Assembly (NCBI GenBank): GCA_002730525.1
Contig: PCAK01000006.1
Location: 1-48,464, forward strand
From: Acidobacteriota bacterium
GTDB lineage: Bacteria > Acidobacteriota > Vicinamibacteria > Vicinamibacterales > UBA823
DNA length: 48,464 nucleotides
Direction: 5' to 3'
Numbering within the stretch: position 1 is the first letter of the stretch; every line of letters starts with the position of its first letter. The position numbers were made by a program, and so were the translations under genes. Below the pieces are notes generated by a model. That model did no database searches, had not been told where the DNA came from, and was given only the letters and a program-made list of their open reading frames with translations. Positions 44,102-48,464 of the stretch are shown in pieces.

Positions 44102-45471
44102 GCGAGGCCACCACCGCGTCTCGGGCGTTCGTCTGGATGGCCCTGCTGGCCCTCGGAGCCTGCGCCGTCACGATAGTCAGCGGAACGCTCGCGGCGCTGA
44201 CCTACACCGATTCAGAGCTGGTGCTGCGATCGGCCCAGCTCACCCTGCAGCAGCTCCGACCGGTGCACGAGACGTTCGCATTCGCCTGGGTGTTCCTGGG
44301 CGGCGTCGCGATCGTCTACTTCTATCTGCACCACACGTTCGGCCCCCCGTCAGCAGCGATGCGACGACGCACCGTCTGGCAGATCGTGCTCTGGACGGTC
44401 GCCGGCCTGGGCATCCTGGTGACGCTCCTCTCGGGGCGGTTCACCGGGCGGGAGTACCTCGGCTACCACCCCGCCTTTTCCGTCCTCATCCTGGCGGGAT
44501 GGCTCCTGTTTGCGTGGAACTTCTTCGAGCAGAGCGGGATCTCGCTCTCGAACCGCCCCGCCTACATCTACATGTGGTCGATCGCCATTCCGCTCTTCGT
44601 CATCACCTACCTCGAGGGGCACCTGTATCTGTTCGACGTCGTGAGTGGGCGGCCGGTACGCGACATCGCGATTCAGTGGAAGGCCAACGGCACGCTCGTC
44701 GGGTCGTTCAACCTGCTCGCCTACGGATCGCTGATGTGGGTCTCCGGGCGCATCCGCGGGGACGACGGCTACGCCCATTCTCGGACGGCGTTCGCGCTCC
44801 TGTTCGTCGGCGTGCTGAACACGTTCACGAACTACGGGCACCACACCTACCACCTGCCTCAGACGGCCTGGATCCACTGGATCAGCTTCGTCATCAGCAT
44901 GCTCGAGGTAATCATCCTCGCCAAGGTGTTCCTGGACGTGCTGGCCCTGCTGTGGACGGCTTCGGATCCCCAGGCCCACCGTGTCTCGCAGTGGTTCATT
45001 CGCTCCGCGACGATGTGGACGTTCGTGATGACCGCGGTCGCGATAGCCCTGGCGGTCCCGCCCCTGAATACGCTGATCCACGGCACCCACGTGGTCGTGG
45101 CGCATTCGATGGGAAGCATGCTCGGCATCGACTCGATGATCCTGTGGGCGGCGCTCGCCTACGGCCTCGAGGCCGTCCTGGGCTCGCAACATCCGGTGGT
45201 GTGCGGGCGTCGCGTCCGCCTCGCGGCACCGCTCCTCAGCCTCTTCCTCTTCGTCTTCTTGCTCTCTTACCTCGCCCGCGGTGCTGCGGCGGGGTGGGCG
45301 CGCTATGTCGGCCCCTCTGCTCCGGACTTCTCGTGGCTGATCGCGGTATTTCCCGGCGTCATGGCGCTGTCCGGCATCGGGCTGGCCGTGACGGTCCTAT
45401 GGATCGTGGCCCAGTGGATGGTCGCGCTTTGGTCGGCGATGAGGCCGACACACAAGGAAGGTTGCAGGTGA
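44083..45471 (+). CDS. NorB-like haem-copper oxidase superfamily subunit with altered ligand positions
   Basis: The 462-residue protein has about twelve helices. PVHETFAFAWVFLGG (His62) matches the low-spin haem ligand helix of NorB; YGHHTYHLPQTAWIHWIS (His253, His254) matches the two-histidine metal site and SMLEVI its follow-up; HGTHVVVAHSMGSMLG (His341) matches the HGTx..AHGHM helix. Two differences stand out: the second His of AHGH, the partner low-spin haem ligand, is Met343, and the first active-site His of the VHLWVEG helix is replaced (VITYLEGH), leaving Ile174 there, Glu178 kept and His180 nearby. ATG 44083 has GGAGGTG. Activity may be NO reduction, oxygen reduction or something else. 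Confidence 0.88.
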   Translation: MVRVPVSEATTASRAFVWMALLALGACAVTIVSGTLAALTYTDSELVLRSAQLTLQQLRPVHETFAFAWVFLGGVAIVYFYLHHTFGPPSAAMRRRTVWQIVLWTVAGLGILVTLLSGRFTGREYLGYHPAFSVLILAGWLLFAWNFFEQSGISLSNRPAYIYMWSIAIPLFVITYLEGHLYLFDVVSGRPVRDIAIQWKANGTLVGSFNLLAYGSLMWVSGRIRGDDGYAHSRTAFALLFVGVLNTFTNYGHHTYHLPQTAWIHWISFVISMLEVIILAKVFLDVLALLWTASDPQAHRVSQWFIRSATMWTFVMTAVAIALAVPPLNTLIHGTHVVVAHSMGSMLGIDSMILWAALAYGLEAVLGSQHPVVCGRRVRLAAPLLSLFLFVFLLSYLARGAAAGWARYVGPSAPDFSWLIAVFPGVMALSGIGLAVTVLWIVAQWMVALWSAMRPTHKEGCR

Positions 45472-46427
45472 TGATGAAGCTGACGCAGCTCGGAATCGTT
45501 GGGGCGCTCGTGGGGGTTCTGCTCCTGTCCATGCCAGGCTGTGGAGACCCGCCGGAACCCGCGATCGAAGAACCGACTGGATCGATGACGACCGCCGCCG
45601 CCCTGACCGACGCCGTTGCCGCAAACCCACTCCCCGACTTTTCCGAGTGGTGGCCGATCGGTGACGAGTTTGCCACGCTCATGTCAGACGCGATCGTCTC
45701 GGAGTGGACGGCGTTGGCCGGCAATGCTGGCGGGTTCGAGACGGTCAGCGATCACGCGACGGAGTATCTCGACATCGTCTATCAGCGTGATGCCCCAACG
45801 TCGCTCGTCCAGGACTTCGCCGCCAAGGCGTTCTCGACGCCGCTCGAGTCGGGTGAATTCGACGCGCTGTCGTACGCCTTCTATCGCTCGGCGTTCGACC
45901 TGATCGAAGCCAACCTGGACGCCTACGAGGAGCCGCTCGAGGCCGAGCGGCGAAACTTCACGCGCCGCGTCGGGCAGCGTGCGTTCGCGACGCTCGAAGA
46001 TCGGCTCGGCCTGGAGCTGCCGGCAGGTCTCGACGACCAGGTAAGTTTTGAGATACTGAGGGCCGCGATCGATTCCATCACGACCTTCCTGAAGCAGGAT
46101 GGGTACTTCCGGGACCACGGCGCCTTCGTCTTCGACGTCGATGTCGAACACCAGGGGCAACGGCTAGGCCAGCCCGACGCGGAGTTCGTCGACCGCCTTC
46201 AGACGGCCGGCGTTGCCCACGCACTCTTCGAGATGGGCTATCCGGTCATCCTGCCGTCAGCCGTGTACCTGTTCGCCACGGTCGGGGAAGCGCAGCATCA
46301 TTCCTCGCGGACTGTCGAGGAGCTCTTCGCTCGAGTCGGCTACGTCGCCAGCGAGACGCACGACTTCGATCCGAGCGGCTACCCGCCGGACATGGTCGTG
46401 GAACTGTGGGAGGTCAGGAGGCGCTGA
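45471..46427 (+). CDS. Lipoprotein coupled to the NorCB-like pair
   Basis: The 318-residue protein starts at ATG 45471, overlapping the NorB-like stop by one base. It has a lipoprotein signal (LLLSMPGC, Cys24) and a helical, acidic body (SEWWPIGDEF, FRSAFDL-like helices, TFLKQDGYFRDHGAF). There is no CxxCH or recognisable metal motif, though several histidines cluster near GEAQHHSS. I do not recognise the family. Tight coupling suggests it is an assembly or accessory subunit on the periplasmic side. Confidence 0.8.
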   Translation: MMKLTQLGIVGALVGVLLLSMPGCGDPPEPAIEEPTGSMTTAAALTDAVAANPLPDFSEWWPIGDEFATLMSDAIVSEWTALAGNAGGFETVSDHATEYLDIVYQRDAPTSLVQDFAAKAFSTPLESGEFDALSYAFYRSAFDLIEANLDAYEEPLEAERRNFTRRVGQRAFATLEDRLGLELPAGLDDQVSFEILRAAIDSITTFLKQDGYFRDHGAFVFDVDVEHQGQRLGQPDAEFVDRLQTAGVAHALFEMGYPVILPSAVYLFATVGEAQHHSSRTVEELFARVGYVASETHDFDPSGYPPDMVVELWEVRRR

Positions 46428-46475
46428 CGGCCGTGGCGCCCGCCTTCGCCGCTACGCGGCTCCGGCGAGGCTACA

Positions 46476-46492
46476 TTCACTCGGAGAGTGAA
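46476..46492. terminator. 7-bp perfect hairpin between the lipoprotein gene and tRNA-Ala
   Basis: TTCACTC (46476-46482), GGA, GAGTGAA (46486-46492). It lies after the plus-strand lipoprotein gene and four bases beyond the 3' end of the minus-strand tRNA-Ala. No T-run follows on either side, so it may be a weak two-way terminator or a processing stem. Confidence 0.45.
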
Positions 46493-46495
46493 GGT

Positions 46496-46571
46496 TGGTG
46501 GACCAGACGGGGTTCGAACCCGTGACCTCGTGAATGCCATTCACGCGCGCTCCCAGCTGCGCCACTGGCCC
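46496..46571 (-). tRNA. tRNA-Ala(GGC)
   Basis: The minus strand folds into a 76-base cloverleaf: acceptor GGGCCAG/CTGGTCC with the alanine identity pair G3-U70, anticodon stem CGTGA/TCACG with loop ATGGCAT (anticodon GGC), T loop TTCGAAC and encoded CCA at 46498-46496. Confidence 0.97.
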
Positions 46572-46623
46572 ATTCGAACGTTGCGCCGCAGCTCTCCATC
46601 TTAGCCGAGCGGCCTGCCGCCGA

Positions 46624-47244
46624 TCAACGGACCCGGTCCGCGAACGGCCACGGCCCGATCAGTCGTGCGTAGTCCTCGGGCGTGTCGATGTCGGTGAACG
46701 CGCCGGGATCGTCGATCGCCACGTTGACGATCGACGCCTCGTGGGCGCGGATGACCGCCTTTGTCCCCACGGTCTCGTCGGCGCCGCGCAGGTCATCGAA
46801 CATCGCTCGACCGAAGGCGACCGGATGCCCGTGGGTGTCGCCTGAGGCGGGCCGGACGATCGGCCCCTCGCCCGCCCGGAAGACCTCGAGGACCCGTCGC
46901 ACCGTCTCCGGACTCACCAGCGGCGCATCGACCAGCGTGACCAGCATCCCGGTCACGCCGGGCCGGTCGACGGCGCCGAGCGCCGCGTGCAGCGACGACA
47001 GCTGGCCCCGCTCGGGATGTGGATTCACGACCAGGCGCGGCGGGCGCGAGCAGTGTTCGAGCGCCGGCGCGACGTCGCCTGAGAGCGCCGAGACCACGAC
47101 CACGACATCGTCGACGCCGCCGCTCCAGAACGCCTCTACGAGCTGTGAGAGAAACGTCTGGCCCGTCGCGCCGATCGGCAGGAGGGCCTTCGATCGTCCC
47201 ATCCGAGAGGAGGCGCCGGCCGCCAGAACGACACCGGGGATCAT
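46624..47244 (-). CDS. MobA/MocA-like nucleotidyltransferase
   Basis: The 206-residue protein has the nucleotide-binding signature GVVLAAGASSRMGRSKALLPI at its start, a VTLVDAPLVSPETV segment with the metal aspartate, and a GHPVAFGRAMFDDL region. This is the NTP_transf_3 pattern of MobA/MocA-type enzymes, which add GMP or CMP to molybdopterin; related members act on sugar phosphates. No molybdoenzyme genes are present here, so the exact role stays open. ATG 47244 has GGAGGCG upstream; GTG 47268 is in frame. Confidence 0.87.
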   Translation of the reverse strand: MIPGVVLAAGASSRMGRSKALLPIGATGQTFLSQLVEAFWSGGVDDVVVVVSALSGDVAPALEHCSRPPRLVVNPHPERGQLSSLHAALGAVDRPGVTGMLVTLVDAPLVSPETVRRVLEVFRAGEGPIVRPASGDTHGHPVAFGRAMFDDLRGADETVGTKAVIRAHEASIVNVAIDDPGAFTDIDTPEDYARLIGPWPFADRVR

Positions 47245-47338
47245 CCGAGCCGCCTCCGTGCCAACCACCGCGGATAGAACCGACCCATCGGGCCAGTCTA
47301 GCAGCCCCTCAGGGCCGCTCCGGTCGCCGGCGCCGTGC

Positions 47339-47344
47339 TAGAAT
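47339..47344 (+). promoter_or_regulatory. -10 box (TAGAAT) for a leaderless zinc-ribbon gene
   Basis: TAGAAT lies six bases before ATG 47351, the same spacing as at the NamZ-like gene. No -35 match is clear and there is no Shine-Dalgarno sequence. Confidence 0.5.
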
Positions 47345-47350
47345 TCCGCC

Positions 47351-47536
47351 ATGGCCTTCGATGTCCAGATCCGTTGCCAGCGGTGCGGCGACCAGATGGA
47401 ACTGAGCGACCCGACCCGCGACGGGGAGTGGAAACCGCAGCAGTTCTGGACCTGTCGGCGATGCGGCCGCCACTTCTGGACGACCTACCCGAAGCCGAAG
47501 CCGCCGGCACCGAAACCGGCTCCAACGTCAAGCTAG
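47351..47536 (+). CDS. Small zinc-ribbon protein
   Basis: The 61-residue product has CQRCG at residues 9-13 and CRRCGRHFWTTY at about 35-46, a four-cysteine zinc ribbon, followed by a Pro/Lys-rich tail (YPKPKPPAPKPAPTSS). It is the third such small ribbon in the window. The start at ATG 47351 is supported by the leaderless promoter six bases upstream. It may act in RNA or protein contacts; no function is known. Confidence 0.8.
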   Translation: MAFDVQIRCQRCGDQMELSDPTRDGEWKPQQFWTCRRCGRHFWTTYPKPKPPAPKPAPTSS

Positions 47537-47931
47537 ACAACAACTTAGCCTTACCGGGCGGCACTGATCGCCGGCGCGAGCCGTGGGATCGCTTGGGCGA
47601 GGCGCGCCGACCCGGCAATTGCCGGTAAAGCACGGTGTAGGCTTGACTTCCTTCTTGGGATCCACCTACACTTGGCGCGCTTTACGCTGGCGTTGGTGTC
47701 GGATAGGGTCTGTTTTTCTGCGGGCTCCAACGGCTACGTGTTGGCGTGGACCGGCCTCCGTAGTGTTCGGGGAGGCCGGAATCGGGGCCGTGTTCCGGCC
47801 GCGGGAAGAACGTCGGTGTCGCGTTCCAGCCTCTTTGCGGGCCGCGTACATCGCGGCTGCCTCCCACGACAAGCGGTCTCGTCATCTCTGGGGATGGGTC
47901 CCGGGGGTTCGTCGATCGGAGGACTAAAGGT
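47537..47931 (+). promoter_or_regulatory. Promoter and long leader of the cold-shock-domain gene
   Basis: No gene was found in these 395 bases. A 14-bp palindrome CCGGCAATTGCCGG lies at 47612-47625. TTGACT (47643-47648), an 18-bp spacer and TACACT (47667-47672) form a good promoter, giving a leader of about 250 nt before ATG 47932. GGAGG (47919-47923) is the Shine-Dalgarno sequence. Long structured leaders that control translation are known for cold-shock mRNAs. Confidence 0.6.
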
Positions 47932-48141
47932 ATGCCAAGCGGTACGATTGCACGGCTCCTCATCGATAAGGGGTTCGGGTTCATCCGCGATGAGGGCGGG
48001 ATCGAGCACTTCTTCCACCGCAGCTCGGTGCGGGGTGGGGTGGTGTTCGAGCTACTCCGTGAGGGTCAGCACGTCGAGTTCACCGTGGAGGAGTCCGCCA
48101 AGGGCCCGCGCGCCGGCGAAGTGCAGCTCATCGAAAAGTAG
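47932..48141 (+). CDS. Cold-shock-domain protein
   Basis: The 69-residue product is a single CSD OB-fold: MPSGTIARLLIDKGFGFIRDEG carries RNP1 (KGFGFI), EHFFHRSSV carries RNP2 (the usual FxHxS), and VEFTVEESAKGPRA completes the barrel. It binds single-stranded RNA or DNA. It is shorter and more divergent than CspA (the KWFN start is IARLL). A strong Shine-Dalgarno sequence and a long leader precede it. tRNA-Sec follows 119 bases later. Confidence 0.93.
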   Translation: MPSGTIARLLIDKGFGFIRDEGGIEHFFHRSSVRGGVVFELLREGQHVEFTVEESAKGPRAGEVQLIEK

Positions 48142-48260
48142 CAACCCACGCGACCGTCGCGCACCCCGCGCGGCGGTCTCCACGCTTCGCTCCTCCCACC
48201 CAGTGCGTTTCGAGTGTGGTTGCTGGCTGAGTGTGCCGCCTCGGCCCGCCGAAGTGCCAT

Positions 48261-48356
48261 GGAAGCGAACGGGGCCCGGTGGCCCTCCCGGTCTTCAAAA
48301 TCGGTCGCTCCCCGCTCTGCGGGGGGGCTGGGTTCGACTCCCAGGCGCTTCCGCCA
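48261..48356 (+). tRNA. selC: tRNA-Sec(UCA)
   Basis: A 96-base tRNA with the long acceptor/T-arm geometry of selC: acceptor GGAAGCG pairs with CGCTTCC, the anticodon stem CCGGT/ATCGG encloses loop CTTCAAA (anticodon UCA, reading UGA), and there is a long GC-rich variable arm. The T arm is CTGGG/CCCAG with loop TTCGACT, discriminator G, CCA encoded (48354-48356). It implies the genome makes selenoproteins; selA, selB and selD are not in the window. Confidence 0.97.
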
Positions 48357-48361
48357 TAACT

Positions 48362-48464
48362 TGTTCTGACCTTGCCCCCTTAAACCGGTCCAAATCTAGA
48401 GAGAGGATTTTGGGCCGAGAGGGGGCAGGAGATGCCGAAGAAACGCTGCACGCCGGAGCAAATC
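48362..48464 (+). mobile_element. Left end of an IS3-family element, cut by the window edge
   Basis: The sequence after tRNA-Sec (from about 48362, CTGACCTTGCCCCC being near the end) leads into the start of an IS3-type OrfA. TGCCCCCT (48373-48380) pairs with AGGGGGCA (48420-48427), a hairpin ending just before GGAG-ATG. The exact left terminus and target duplication cannot be fixed without the right end. Confidence 0.72.
48432..48464 (+). CDS. IS3-family transposase OrfA, first 11 codons
   Basis: ATG 48432 begins MPKKRCTPEQI, the usual opening of IS3-family OrfA helix-turn-helix proteins (MPKxxxTPEQI). GGAG lies directly upstream. The gene runs off the window. OrfA and OrfB together, normally via a frameshift, make the transposase. 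Confidence 0.8.
   Translation, partial: MPKKRCTPEQI

Noticed and set aside
47612-47625. 14-bp palindrome CCGGCAATTGCCGG as an operator.
   Set aside because: Single site about 20 bases before the -35 with no regulator gene nearby; could equally be a terminator of the zinc-ribbon gene. Mentioned but not claimed.
48257-48360. Selenoprotein genes in this window, given tRNA-Sec.
   Set aside because: I checked the ends of the main genes and saw no conserved continuation beyond a TGA; no formate dehydrogenase or other typical selenoprotein is present.

Overview
The window is GC-rich, densely packed bacterial chromosome with many 1-4 base stop/start overlaps (TGATG, GTGA), frequent GTG/TTG starts and weak Shine-Dalgarno signals. 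The mix of genes (lipoprotein alkaline-phosphatase-superfamily enzymes, paired M16 peptidases, NamZ/DUF1343, metal-dependent amidohydrolase, single-nuclease AddAB, small zinc ribbons) looks most like an Acidobacteriota genome, probably of the Vicinamibacteria type. This assignment is inference from gene style, not from a marker gene.

Layout. 1-1216: 3' part of tRNA-Leu(GAG), one less GC-rich orphan gene, and a perfect 26-bp inverted repeat. 1217-6830: a sulfation module. A GT2 glycosyltransferase and a sulfotransferase diverge from cysQ-cysC-cysD-cysN, which make PAPS and remove PAP; cysC carries a membrane anchor and CysN carries a dead APS-kinase tail. A REP-like insert with a 12-bp target duplication separates cysC from cysD. 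6868-16204: two paralogous phosphodiesterase-type enzymes, a ribbon-helix-helix-like protein, a membrane protein, a sulfatase-like lipoprotein without the usual nucleophile, two facing sulfatase-like gene fragments, and a Dam-type methyltransferase. 16298-20764: a large membrane protein, a radical SAM enzyme and NamZ. 20791-21674: a GTAG-headed REP pair and a LOG-family pseudogene with two lesions.

21860-33553: amidohydrolase, SRPBCC protein, pyruvate kinase, a small protein coupled to a GatA-like amidase and an alpha/beta hydrolase, the M16 peptidase pair, an MFS transporter and the Mrp/ApbC iron-sulfur carrier. 33615-35368: a J-domain-like protein without HPD, a zinc ribbon broken by an amber codon, another zinc ribbon and two small orphans. 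35562-41603: an AddA-like helicase without nuclease domain, an AddB-like Fe-S nuclease, and a secreted orphan. 41920-46427: a small orphan, L-asparaginase, then a three-gene NorC/NorB-like/lipoprotein operon with unusual haem-ligand positions. 46476-48464: tRNA-Ala(GGC), a MobA-like nucleotidyltransferase, a zinc ribbon, a cold-shock-domain protein with a long leader, tRNA-Sec(UCA), and the left end of an IS3-family element.

The strongest candidates for something new are the NorCB-like operon with altered haem ligands, the compact sulfation locus with its two kinds of APS-kinase domain, the recent REP-like insertion that duplicated the cysD start codon, and the HPD-less DnaJ-like gene facing a promoter that shares its -35 box. 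No CRISPR array, prophage or complete transposon is visible.
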